From assembly GCA_964389025.1 (NCBI GenBank), contig CAYMCQ010000003.1, positions 1 through 64,000 of the forward strand: 64,000 nucleotides of DNA, given 5' to 3'. Position numbers and translations under genes: made by a program. Positions 16,773 to 25,581 of this stretch are shown piece by piece. Source of the stretch: CAYMCQ01 sp964389025. GTDB taxonomy: Bacteria > Verrucomicrobiota > Verrucomicrobiia > Limisphaerales > CAYMCQ01. Each line of letters begins with the position of its first letter. Position 1 is the stretch's first letter. The notes under the pieces are model-generated. The model was not told where the DNA came from, ran no database searches, and worked only from the letters and a program-made list of their open reading frames with translations.

Positions 16773-16965
16773 TAACCTTTTCCGTCCTTGCGAGGCTAGG
16801 CTAACAGTGAAATAATTTTCAGGCATAAAAAACTGGCGGTTGAATCCGGCTCAACGTCTTAACGTGTTGCAGTTGATAATTACAGCGAAGGTGCAGAGGA
16901 AGAAATAAACGGAAACAAGTTCGCAAAGCCAAATGTCGCAACAATAGAAAAACCCCAAAAAAGTT

Positions 16966-17727
16966 ATGGCAAAACTGAGCACACACCAGATCAGAGAAGC
17001 TGCGCGAAAGATAATCGCGAACAACAAGGGAGGTATTCGATACGGCGACCTACACGAGCACATTGTCGCGCTTAGTCCGGAGACACCAAAGAATACAATT
17101 CATGGATCGATTTGGGATTTGCACCTTCGATTTCCACAGGAAATCAGCAAGCCTAGTCGTGGACTTTTCGTGCCTGGTCCAGCTACGCCAGCGAAAAACG
17201 AAGAGGACGGAGAACTCGCTCCTGAAATACCAAAGTTAAAAGAAGAAGATTTTTACGAGCCGTTTGCTGAGTGGCTAAAGAACGACTTGGATGAAGCAAC
17301 GGATGCAGCATCGCTTGGTGGCGCAGCGATGGGAAAGAAGTGGGGCACGCCAGACGTTGTAGGTGTTTACAAGCCGTTAGCCTCAAACCTAATCAAGTTT
17401 CCAATCGAGATTGTGTCTGCGGAAATCAAAACAGATCCGGCGCAGCCAGTGGTGGCATTTGGACAGGCGATTGCCTACCGGCTGTTTTCGACAAAGACAT
17501 ACATCGCAATGCCAACGTCAATGACGCTCGAAGACCTAAGCCGTCTTGAAGCGTTGAGCATGTTGTTTGGTGTCGGATTGGTGTTATTCGATTCCAAACC
17601 GGAGAAGCCCAATTTCCAAATCCGAGTTCGTGCGCAGAAGTTCACGCCAGATATGTTCTACGTCAACGAGTTTGCCGAGCGACTAAAGGAGTTTGATCCA
17701 GAAAAGTTCGAAGAGCTGTTCAGGTGA
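16966..17727 (+). CDS. Winged-helix plus PD-(D/E)XK nuclease-like protein
   Basis: Protein of 253 aa. Residues 1-70 resemble a HARE-HTH/winged-helix module (STHQIREAARKIIANNKGGI, RYGDLHEHIVAL, IHGSIWDLHLRF). Residues 95-250 carry a restriction-endonuclease-like core: GTPDVVGVYK supplies the PD, EIVSAEIKTDP the ExK, and FGQAIAYRLF the following helix with a Gln as in many restriction-type folds. The gene is A/T-richer than the neighbourhood, has a long A/T-rich leader and no operon partner. A defence or DNA-repair role is inferred from the fold only. Confidence 0.65.
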   Translation: MAKLSTHQIREAARKIIANNKGGIRYGDLHEHIVALSPETPKNTIHGSIWDLHLRFPQEISKPSRGLFVPGPATPAKNEEDGELAPEIPKLKEEDFYEPFAEWLKNDLDEATDAASLGGAAMGKKWGTPDVVGVYKPLASNLIKFPIEIVSAEIKTDPAQPVVAFGQAIAYRLFSTKTYIAMPTSMTLEDLSRLEALSMLFGVGLVLFDSKPEKPNFQIRVRAQKFTPDMFYVNEFAERLKEFDPEKFEELFR

Positions 17728-17739
17728 CGCCACGAGAGA

Positions 17740-17990
17740 GACTACCCTTACTGTGCCGCAAGCCCGCGCTCCGAATCCCAACGGGATTCCATCACTCAGC
17801 CCAGGGTTGGAGCGACGCGACTACCCTGGGTAAACGTCCAAAAAATCATCAACCCCAACAGGGTTGCATCACCTCGCTGCAATTTGATTCAACCCCTTCG
17901 GGGTAGATTTCAATTTGTGATTCGCCACCCAGCGTAGCCCGACTCCGTCGTGCAACGCTGGGCTGAATGACGTAATTCCTTCGGAATATT
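17740..17990. repeat. Cluster of short palindromic repeats
   Basis: Several small palindromes follow one another between genes: AATCCCAACGGGATT, CAACCCCAACAGGGTTG and ACCCCTTCGGGGT, together with the split pair CAGCCCAGGGTTG/TACCCTGGGT. They look like dispersed intergenic repeats. No gene is visible. Confidence 0.6.
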
Positions 17991-18006
17991 TTTGCAGAAA
18001 CATTTC

Positions 18007-18807
18007 CTACGAACTCGCACTCGTGTATCGCTTGATTGAAACGCGCCAGCCCCATTCCGAAATCACAAAGCAAACCACGCTCATCGCCACGAGCAAAAGC
18101 ATCTGGCCGGGCGACGCGACTTTGTTCACGAGCACGCGCACGGGAACGTTCGTGACGAGCAGCATCGGGATCACGAACGTGAAAACTCCTTTGAAGATGC
18201 CGCGAAAGGCCTCGTCGGGCATTCGCGCGATCTGGAACATGTTGTAGTAGCCCCAGACGATTCCCTGCGCGCGCACGGTCCAGAAACTCACCGTCGCCAG
18301 CAGAAACATCAGCGAGTAATGAATGATGATTCCGCAAACGCACAACCCGAGGAAGCCGAAGATTTGCGCGAGCGTCGGAACATATTCCATCTTATGCGCG
18401 GCGAACGTCATGACTGCGACGGCTGAGGCGGCGTTCACGAATCCGCCGAGGTCAACTTGCCGAAACGAAACAACGAACCGCGTGTTGAGTGGAAGCAAAA
18501 GGAGAAAATCAAACTTGCCCGTGCGGACGAGTTCGGAAAGGTTCGTGCAGTTGATGAGAAAAAACGCCTGGAAAATCTGCTGAATGAAATGGCTCGCGCC
18601 CACCAGCATCACGACCTCCCATTTTTTCCACGACGCAATGTGATCGGTGTGCAGATAAATCACGCCGATGAAACTCAATTGCAGCGCGAACCACAGCACC
18701 TCGACAAAAATCCAAAGGATGAAGTTGGACTTGAAGGACATTTCGCGCGCGACGGAGTTTTTCCAGAGCGCGGCGTAGATGCCAAAGTATCGTTTGAATG
18801 TTTTCAT
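18007..18807 (-). CDS. ABC-2 type transporter permease (COG3694-like)
   Basis: Membrane protein of 266 aa from the ATG at 18807, which lies one base past the stop of the upstream permease; an earlier in-frame ATG at 18870 would overlap that gene. About six hydrophobic segments (e.g. FILWIFVEVLWFALQLSFIG and IFGFLGLCVCGIIIHYSLMF). The conserved LVRTGKFDFLLLLPLN block is typical of the two-permease uncharacterised ABC-2 systems. It works with the next gene as a heterodimeric channel. The ATPase is not in the adjacent sequence. Confidence 0.83.
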   Translation of the reverse strand: MKTFKRYFGIYAALWKNSVAREMSFKSNFILWIFVEVLWFALQLSFIGVIYLHTDHIASWKKWEVVMLVGASHFIQQIFQAFFLINCTNLSELVRTGKFDFLLLLPLNTRFVVSFRQVDLGGFVNAASAVAVMTFAAHKMEYVPTLAQIFGFLGLCVCGIIIHYSLMFLLATVSFWTVRAQGIVWGYYNMFQIARMPDEAFRGIFKGVFTFVIPMLLVTNVPVRVLVNKVASPGQMLLLVAMSVVCFVISEWGWRVSIKRYTSASS

Positions 18808-18808
18808 T

Positions 18809-19612
18809 TCATCCGCCGTATGCAGCGTATTTGCGAATACCCCGACTCCAAACAAACCGCGCCAGCCCATAAGTCAGCACAACCCAGAACAATTGGATCG
18901 CCAATCCCTGCCACAACGCCGCGCCGGTAGCTTTGCCGAGGTAGATGCTGATGGGAAAATAGAGTTGATACGGAAACGGCGTGAATGCGAGAAGCTTTTG
19001 AACCGTCGCCGGCAAAATATCCAGCGGAAACAAATGCCCGCTCGCGATGTATTCGAACGCATAGACGATGAAAATGAATGTCGAAACCTCCAACAGCCAG
19101 AACGCCAGCAGCGCCATCGCGTAGGAGGTGAAAAATTGGATCAGCGCCGTCAGCAAAACCGAAATCGAGAACAAACCCATCGTCGCGGCGTCTGGCGGCG
19201 GCGCGAAATATTTTCGCATGAAAAAAATGAACAGCGCAACCGGCACAATTGCGAACGCGGTATAGACCAGCCGTCCCGAAAAAAACAGCGCGAGCCGGTA
19301 ATAGAGATAATTGATCGGCTTGAGCAGGAATTGATTGATGTTTCCCTCGCGGATGTCCGTGGCGATTTGCCAGTCGTCTTCGTTCACCGCCGTGAGCGCG
19401 TCCACGATGACGATGAGCAGGTAATAGGAAACCATCTGCCCGAACGAATAATCGCCCACACTTGCGCCACGGTTGCCCTCGTAAACCGTCCGCCACACGT
19501 AGAGAACCGCGATGAGCGGAACAAACCCGAGCAGCGCGCGCGTAAAAAAATTGAACCGATACGCCATGCTGTTCTGGATTCCGGTCGTGATGACGTGCAA
19601 ATATTTTCTCAC
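18809..19612 (-). CDS. ABC-2 type transporter permease (COG4587-like)
   Basis: Membrane protein of 267 aa with six predicted hydrophobic stretches (FTRALLGFVPLIAVLYV, SYYLLIVIVDALTAV, AFAIVPVALFIFF and others) and the block DIREGNINQFLLKPINYLYY that corresponds to LVRTGKFDFLLLLPLN in its partner. The two genes are nearly equal in length and separated by one base. Substrate unknown. No ATP-binding gene precedes it; the divergent glucan phosphorylase gene does. Confidence 0.83.
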   Translation of the reverse strand: MRKYLHVITTGIQNSMAYRFNFFTRALLGFVPLIAVLYVWRTVYEGNRGASVGDYSFGQMVSYYLLIVIVDALTAVNEDDWQIATDIREGNINQFLLKPINYLYYRLALFFSGRLVYTAFAIVPVALFIFFMRKYFAPPPDAATMGLFSISVLLTALIQFFTSYAMALLAFWLLEVSTFIFIVYAFEYIASGHLFPLDILPATVQKLLAFTPFPYQLYFPISIYLGKATGAALWQGLAIQLFWVVLTYGLARFVWSRGIRKYAAYGG

Positions 19613-19621
19613 GGGCTACTT

Positions 19622-19702
19622 TTCTTAATCTTAATCCTAATCTTACTCTTACTCTGCCTTTTAACTGCCAGATTAAGATTAAGATTAAGATTAAGAAGTA
19701 AA
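19622..19702. repeat. Hexamer-unit fold-back repeat
   Basis: TTAATC/TTACTC units run on the left and GATTAA units on the right, around a short unique centre, so the two halves can pair as a long hairpin. It lies between the divergent permease and glucan phosphorylase genes and ends about 75 nt before the phosphorylase ATG. Confidence 0.8.
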
Positions 19703-19775
19703 TTTTGGATTTTCTTGCGACGGCCGCGTCGCGTGAATAGCGTGTGGCTCAAATATAATTTTGCTTTTTGACGAA

Positions 19776-21983
19776 ATGACAAAGAAACCACTGACAACCG
19801 GCGAATTGGATGAACTGGTTTCCGGCCTGGACAAACTCGCCCGCAATCTTTGGTGGACATGGGACCAGGAGGCGCAGGAAATTTTTCAGGAACTTTCACC
19901 TCGCGGCTGGCAGAATCTTTACCACAACGCCGTCGCGATTCTCCACGAAGTTTCCGGCTACGAACTGCGCGTGCGGCTGCAAGACCACGAATTCGCACAG
20001 CGCGTCCGTGAAGTGTTGCAGGCGTTCGGCGATTACATCCACGAGCCGCACACTTGGGGAGACAAACATGCGCCGCAGTTGCGAAAGAATCCCGTGGCGT
20101 ATTTCTCCGCCGAGTTTGGTTTCCACGAAACGCTGCCCATCGCCGCGGGCGGCCTCGGCATTCTCGCCGGTGACCACGCAAAATCCGCGAGCGACCTGGA
20201 CATCGGTTTCGGCGGCATCAGTTTGTTCTATCGCGAAGGCTATTTTCAACAGACGTTCGACGCGAACAACTGGCAAACTGAATACTACACTCATCTCAAC
20301 CCAAGAAATCTTCCCATCACGCCGGTGCTGAATGACAAAGGCGAGCCGCTCGTTTGCGAAGTCGAGATCGGAATGAGCAACGTCCGTTTTCACGCGTGGC
20401 GCGTGAGCGTCGGGCGCGTGCCGGTTTATCTGCTCGACACCAATCTTCCGGAGAACGAACAGCTCCATCGCGACCTGACCCTGCGGGTTTATGGCGGCGA
20501 CACCACCACGCGAATCATGCAGGAAATTTTGCTCGGCATCGGTGGCGTGCGATTGCTTCGCGCGCTCGGCGTCGCGCCGTCGGTTTTCCACATGAACGAA
20601 GGGCACGCGGCGTTTCTCACGCTGGAGCTGATGCGCGAAAAGATTTCCGCCGGAAAAACTTTTGCCGAGGCGCTTGAAGCGACGAAGCGCGAGTGCATTT
20701 TCACAACGCATACGCCGGTTGAAGCCGGCCACGATCGTTTCAGTCCCGACTTGATGAATTACGCGTTGCATCGCCACGCAGCGCAGCTTGGCGTTCCATT
20801 TTCCGAAATCATGGCGCTTGGCCGCATCAAAAAGCCGGACGAGCACGAGCCGTTCTGCATGACCGTCCTCGCTCTGAAAGTTTCGCGCGCGGCCAACGGC
20901 GTCAGCGAACTGCACGGGCGCGTCAGCCGTCACATGTGGCAGCAGCTTTATCCTGGCAAGACCGTGGACGAAGTTCCCATTGGCCACATCACGAACGGGA
21001 TTCACTTGCTCGGCTGGATGAAAGGTCCCGTTCGCAAATTTTGGCGGCGCAAACTCACGAACGGTCAACAAGGTCCTCCCGCGCCCGGCGGGGAAGAAAC
21101 CCGCTTCTGGCGCGTTCACGGCAGTCATGAGTGGGAAAAGGAGATCAACTCGGTCGAATTCTGGAATCGCGTCAACGACCCCGAATTCATCACCGACGAA
21201 GAAATCTGGGCGCTGCGCTACAACTTGCGCCGCGAGTTGATTGAATTCGCGCGGCGCCGCTTGCTTCTCCAGCACCAGCGCCTCACGCACGGCGACTTCA
21301 TCGCGTTCGATCAGCTTTTAAATCCCGACGCGCTCACCATCGGCTTCGCGCGCCGCTTCGCCACATACAAACGCGCGCCGCTGGTTTTTCAGCAGATGCA
21401 GAACATCGTGAAGCTCGCGCGCGACAAACAGCATCCCATTCAATTCATTTTCGCCGGCAAAGCGCATCCGCGCGACGACGACGGCAAGCGTTACATCCAA
21501 TACATCATTCACCTCAGCAAATTTTCCGACCTGCAAGGCCATCTCGTCTTCATCGAAAACTACGATGTGCATGTCGCGCGGCAGATGGTCAGCGGCTGCG
21601 ACGTCTGGTTGAACAATCCGCGCCGTCCGCTCGAAGCCAGCGGCACGAGCGGCATGAAAGCGAGCTGCCACGGCTGCCTGAACATGAGCATTCTTGATGG
21701 CTGGTGGCGCGAAGGCTGCGACGGCTCGAATGGTTTTGCCATCGGCCTCGATTCGCATCCCGATTCCGTCGAGGAACAGGACCGTCTCGACAGCGAAAAT
21801 CTTTTCAAGACGCTGACCGGGGAAGTGATTCCCTGTTTTTTCAATCGCGATGAAAAGGGAATCCCTCGCGAATGGATCAAAAAAATCCGCCGCGCCATGA
21901 CCACGCTCGTGCCACAGTTCAACACATGGCGGATGGTGAAGGAATACACGGAGAAATATTATCTGGCGAAGCCATCATCTTAA
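19776..21983 (+). CDS. glgP: Alpha-glucan family phosphorylase
   Basis: Enzyme of 735 aa from the ATG at 19776 (MTKKPLTTGELDELVSG); an in-frame TTG at 19761 is less likely. GT35 glucan phosphorylase of the short TIGR02094 type: it degrades glycogen or maltodextrin with phosphate, using pyridoxal phosphate. The N-terminal LARNLWWTWDQEAQEIFQEL is typical of this subfamily. Other family blocks are PVAYFSAEFGFHETLP, GGLGILAGDHAKSASDL, HMNEGHAAF and, near the C terminus, PRRPLEASGTSGMKA with the phosphate/PLP region. Cytosolic. Confidence 0.92.
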   Translation: MTKKPLTTGELDELVSGLDKLARNLWWTWDQEAQEIFQELSPRGWQNLYHNAVAILHEVSGYELRVRLQDHEFAQRVREVLQAFGDYIHEPHTWGDKHAPQLRKNPVAYFSAEFGFHETLPIAAGGLGILAGDHAKSASDLDIGFGGISLFYREGYFQQTFDANNWQTEYYTHLNPRNLPITPVLNDKGEPLVCEVEIGMSNVRFHAWRVSVGRVPVYLLDTNLPENEQLHRDLTLRVYGGDTTTRIMQEILLGIGGVRLLRALGVAPSVFHMNEGHAAFLTLELMREKISAGKTFAEALEATKRECIFTTHTPVEAGHDRFSPDLMNYALHRHAAQLGVPFSEIMALGRIKKPDEHEPFCMTVLALKVSRAANGVSELHGRVSRHMWQQLYPGKTVDEVPIGHITNGIHLLGWMKGPVRKFWRRKLTNGQQGPPAPGGEETRFWRVHGSHEWEKEINSVEFWNRVNDPEFITDEEIWALRYNLRRELIEFARRRLLLQHQRLTHGDFIAFDQLLNPDALTIGFARRFATYKRAPLVFQQMQNIVKLARDKQHPIQFIFAGKAHPRDDDGKRYIQYIIHLSKFSDLQGHLVFIENYDVHVARQMVSGCDVWLNNPRRPLEASGTSGMKASCHGCLNMSILDGWWREGCDGSNGFAIGLDSHPDSVEEQDRLDSENLFKTLTGEVIPCFFNRDEKGIPREWIKKIRRAMTTLVPQFNTWRMVKEYTEKYYLAKPSS

Positions 21984-22241
21984 CCGTGCCCTTATTTCCG
22001 CCATTTTCGAGGTATCGTCCAAACGCGGAAAAGATTTGAAAAGATTTGATTGAACATTTCTTGCGCTTTGCTTATCCATATCCGGCGTGCAGCTCTTAAG
22101 AAACATTTCGGTTGTTCTGGTGGCGGTCACCTGCCTGCCAATGACCTTGCACTGCCGGTTGGAATCAGTTCCAAGCCTCGATTTTCTCGCCTGCGAAGCG
22201 GAAGACGACTCCCACTGATGCGCGGCGACCATCAATACATC

Positions 22242-22844
22242 ATGACCTTGTTCACCCTGGTTGTGAACGGATCCAAGCATTATCAAAGCCCCGAAAGGCG
22301 CTTGCCCCGCTTCTCGTCGCGGTCAACTCTCTGGCCGCACACGGACGGGATTGCCCCAATTCAAGTCGGAAGTATCCGGTGGTTCATCGGACTGCTCGCG
22401 CTTGGTTTTTTCGTCGTCGCCAATTTCCAGCCGGCATTTAATGCCACCGCCATCTGGCTGGCCGGAGCGCATGGTCACGAACACGAAGTCGTCGTTCGCG
22501 CTCACGGTAATCATGTGGACATGGTGCTATCGCACCGCGACGGTCAGGAAGCGACTGAGCATGACCATGAACAACCGTTGGGGCTGGCGGCTGCCTTTTT
22601 TTCGAACCTCGATCATGAAGGAAATGATCACGTTCTTCATTTCAGCAACTGCGAAGTCCAGAACCAGATCAATTCACGGCATGGAATTTCCCACTCACCC
22701 TCGCGGCAATGGGTGTTGCAGGCTGCCTCACTGACCGAAGCCGGGCCGGCTTCGGCAAAAGCCGCGTCTGCGTTTGCCGCGCACCCACCGCCACCGCTGG
22801 CCGCAGGCTTGCTTTGCTTGCGCGCGACCGTCCTCCTAATTTGA
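22242..22844 (+). CDS. His-rich membrane-anchored or secreted protein of the metal efflux locus
   Basis: About 200 aa from the ATG at 22242; the frame is open back to 22050 and the true start is uncertain. A hydrophobic segment (WFIGLLALGFFVVANFQPAF) is followed by a His-rich stretch with HGHEHEVVVRAHGNH and HRDGQEATEHDHEQP, then a Cys and an Ala/Pro-rich tail. His-rich periplasmic proteins of this kind often precede CzcCBA-type operons and could bind the metal. The czcC-like gene follows about 120 nt later. Confidence 0.55.
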   Translation: MTLFTLVVNGSKHYQSPERRLPRFSSRSTLWPHTDGIAPIQVGSIRWFIGLLALGFFVVANFQPAFNATAIWLAGAHGHEHEVVVRAHGNHVDMVLSHRDGQEATEHDHEQPLGLAAAFFSNLDHEGNDHVLHFSNCEVQNQINSRHGISHSPSRQWVLQAASLTEAGPASAKAASAFAAHPPPPLAAGLLCLRATVLLI

Positions 22845-22964
22845 TTTCTCGCTGCGCCTGAATCGGCCGCACTGCGCGGCGCGTTCAGACCTTTTTGTTT
22901 CGCAACCCGTCGAGTGATGGTGCTTGCCGCGAATTCCTTTTGTCTATTTGTCCGTGGATTGCTT

Positions 22965-24284
22965 ATGTCAAAATTACATCGTCCATTCGTTAGTCTCGCG
23001 CTGGCGGGAGTAGTCGCCTGCGTCGCAGTCGGAACTGCCGCGGAAAACACAACCAACGCGCCGCCCACGCCGCCGCCTGCCGCGCTTACTTTGCGCGAAG
23101 TCGCCACTCTTGCGCTCGCGCGCAATCCCTTGCTCATCGCGCACGGCTTTGATCTGCAAGCCGCCGAAGCCCGCAGGCTGCAATCTGGCGTGCGCCCCAA
23201 TCCCGCGCTTTCGCTCGGCGTGGAAGACGCGTTGGGCACGGGAGATTTTCGCGGCGCGCATTCCGCCCAGACCACGCTGCAATTGAGCCAGATCATCGAG
23301 CTTGGCGGCAAGCGCAGGGCGCGCATTCAGGTCGCCGACGCAACCCGCGAACGCAAACGCACCGAAGCGGAACTCGCCCGCGTGGAAGTCCTCGCCGCCG
23401 TGGCCGAGCGGTTCGTCCACGTCGTCGGCGACCAGCACGAAGTCGCTCTGGCCCGCGAAGCCACGAAGCTGGCGGAGGAAACGCTCACGCTCGCCCAACG
23501 CCGCGTGGCCGCCGGGAGGGCGTCGCCCATCGAGGAAAAGCGCGCGAACATCCTGCTTTCCAAGGCGCGCATCGCCGAGGAACACGCCGAACACGAGTTG
23601 CTCGTCGCGCGCCGCCAGTTGGCCGCGCTGTGGGGCGCGACCAACGCTACCTTCGCGGAAGCGCAGGCGGATTTGTTCATTCGCCCCGCCGTGCCGTCCT
23701 TCGACGAACTGGCCGCGCGCATCAACCACAGTCCCGAACTCGCGCGCTGGGCCGGTGAAAAGTCCGTGCGCGACGCGGAGATCAAACTCGCCGACGCGCG
23801 CCGCCGGCCCGATCTCACGGCGGGCGCAGGCGTGCGGCAATTCGCCGGGACGGACGACGCGGGTTTCGTGTTTCAGTTTTCGCTGCCGTTGCCGTTCAGC
23901 GACCGGCAACAGGGCGCGCGCGCCGAAGCCCGGGCCTTGCGTGATAAAACGGGCGTGGAGCAGACCGGCGCGGAACTTCGTTTGCGCACCGCGCTGTTTG
24001 GCATCTCTCAAGAACTCCTTCACGCCGCAACGGAACTCGATGCGCTCGACCGTGAGATGCTGCCTGATGCGGAAACCGTGTTGCAGTTGGCGCGCGAAGG
24101 GTTCGAGCGGGCGCGCTTCTCGCAACTGGAACTGCTCGATGCCCAGCGCACGTTGCTGGAACTCCGTCTGCAACGCATCGCCGCCGCCGTCGCCTATCAC
24201 CAGTTCGTCATCGAAATCGAAAAAATCCTCGGCGAACCGCTGTCGCCGGCATCAACCCAATCCCCGAAAGTTTCCCAACCTTGA
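22965..24284 (+). CDS. czcC: CzcC-like outer membrane efflux protein (TolC family)
   Basis: 439 aa from the ATG at 22965 (MSKLHRPFVSLALAG), which begins a signal peptide; an upstream in-frame ATG at 22914 would only add a tail before it. Two OEP repeats with long coiled-coil helices are evident (LTLREVATLALARNPLLIAH; LARWAGEKSVRDAEIKLADA). It forms the trimeric outer membrane duct of the efflux pump with the adaptor and RND pump encoded downstream. Its stop is 8 nt before the next ATG. Confidence 0.88.
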   Translation: MSKLHRPFVSLALAGVVACVAVGTAAENTTNAPPTPPPAALTLREVATLALARNPLLIAHGFDLQAAEARRLQSGVRPNPALSLGVEDALGTGDFRGAHSAQTTLQLSQIIELGGKRRARIQVADATRERKRTEAELARVEVLAAVAERFVHVVGDQHEVALAREATKLAEETLTLAQRRVAAGRASPIEEKRANILLSKARIAEEHAEHELLVARRQLAALWGATNATFAEAQADLFIRPAVPSFDELAARINHSPELARWAGEKSVRDAEIKLADARRRPDLTAGAGVRQFAGTDDAGFVFQFSLPLPFSDRQQGARAEARALRDKTGVEQTGAELRLRTALFGISQELLHAATELDALDREMLPDAETVLQLAREGFERARFSQLELLDAQRTLLELRLQRIAAAVAYHQFVIEIEKILGEPLSPASTQSPKVSQP

Positions 24285-24292
24285 AACACACC

Positions 24293-25573
24293 ATGAAAAA
24301 GAAACAGATCATCACGTTTGCCATCGTCCTCGCGCTCGGCGCGGGGCTGACCCTGCTGGCGCTTAAAAACAAAGACAGCCACAATCTCGACGCTCATGGC
24401 GGCCACGGCGACCACGCCGCGCCCGCCGCCGCCGAGTTCGAACGCGGCCCGCATCGCGGACGCTTGTTGCGCGAGGGCGATTTCGCCGCCGAGGTCACGA
24501 TCTTCGAAGCCGGTGTGCCGCCGCAGTTCCGCGTTTACTTTTACGAGAAGGACAAACCCGTTGCTCCGGCGCAGGTGAAGCTGGCGGTTCAACTGGATCG
24601 CCTCGGCGGGCGCACGGACGTTCATCAGTTCAAACCGGAGGGCGATTATCTTGCGGGCGATCCGGGACTGGTTGTGTATGAGCCGCACTCGTTCAAAGTC
24701 ACCGTCACGGCGGAACGCGGCGGCAAAAGCCATCGCTGGCAATACGATTCACCGGAAGCGCGCGTCGAGCTTTTGCCCGAAGCGGCGAAGAGTTCCGGCG
24801 TCGTTGTTGAAACGGCCGGCCCGGCGAAAATCAAATCCACGCTCAAGGTCAACGGCCGCATCCGCGTCAACGAGGAGCAGATGAAACACGTCGTGCCGCG
24901 CTATCCCGGCGTGCTCAAGGAAGTCCGCAAGCGCCTCGGCGACCGCGTCGAGAAGGACGAAGTGCTGGCCGTCGTCGAGAGCAACGAGAGTTTGCAGAAG
25001 TATGAAGTAAAGTCGGAACTCGCGGGCACGATCATCGAGAAACATGCAGCGCCCGGCGAATTCGTCGGCGAAGGCGAGGCGATTTTCATCATCGCCGATC
25101 TCGGCAGCGTGTGGGTGGACTTGAACATCTTCCGGCAGGACGCCGCGCGCGTGAAGACCGGCCAGCCCGTGATGATTGACGGTGGCGAAGGTTTGCCGAA
25201 GGCGGAGGGCAAGGTCGGCTACGTCTCGCCGTTCGGCGCGGAGAACACGCAGACGTTGCTCGCGCGTGTGGTGTTGGACAACGCGGGCGGCGATTGGCGG
25301 CCCGGCCTGTTCGTGACCGGCGAAGTGATGTTCGAGGAAGTTGAAGTGCCGCTCGCCGTGAAACCCGGCGCGGTGCAGGCGTTCCGCGACTGGACGGTGG
25401 TATTCGTCAACGAAGGGAATCTCTACGAACCGCTCGTGATCGAAACGGGCCGCAGCGACAGCGACTGGGTGGAAATCACCTCCGGCATGAAAGCGGGCCA
25501 GCGTTATGTCGCCGAAGGCAGCTTCGTCATCAAGGCGGACATCCTCAAATCCGGCGCAACGCACGATCACTAA
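24293..25573 (+). CDS. czcB: CzcB-like efflux RND periplasmic adaptor
   Basis: 426 aa from the ATG at 24293. One N-terminal helix (QIITFAIVLALGAGLTLLAL) is followed by a His-rich segment (DAHGGHGDHAAP) that may bind metal, an extra N-terminal beta domain (about residues 45-150) and then the adaptor core: NGRIRVNEEQMKHVVPRYPG, lipoyl-like VKSELAGTIIEKHAAPGEFV, and a barrel ending GMKAGQRYVAEGSFVIKADI. This matches metal-type membrane fusion proteins. Confidence 0.9.
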   Translation: MKKKQIITFAIVLALGAGLTLLALKNKDSHNLDAHGGHGDHAAPAAAEFERGPHRGRLLREGDFAAEVTIFEAGVPPQFRVYFYEKDKPVAPAQVKLAVQLDRLGGRTDVHQFKPEGDYLAGDPGLVVYEPHSFKVTVTAERGGKSHRWQYDSPEARVELLPEAAKSSGVVVETAGPAKIKSTLKVNGRIRVNEEQMKHVVPRYPGVLKEVRKRLGDRVEKDEVLAVVESNESLQKYEVKSELAGTIIEKHAAPGEFVGEGEAIFIIADLGSVWVDLNIFRQDAARVKTGQPVMIDGGEGLPKAEGKVGYVSPFGAENTQTLLARVVLDNAGGDWRPGLFVTGEVMFEEVEVPLAVKPGAVQAFRDWTVVFVNEGNLYEPLVIETGRSDSDWVEITSGMKAGQRYVAEGSFVIKADILKSGATHDH

Positions 25574-25581
25574 GAAGAGCG

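Noticed and set aside
16557..16826. Minus-strand frame with EFLADIRRKIIKVLP
   Set aside because: Shared with the other repeat copy only across the 77-bp element; flanks are unrelated, so it is more likely repeat DNA read in another frame.
19896..21290. 464-codon minus-strand frame
   Set aside because: Antisense to the glucan phosphorylase, no recognisable domain.
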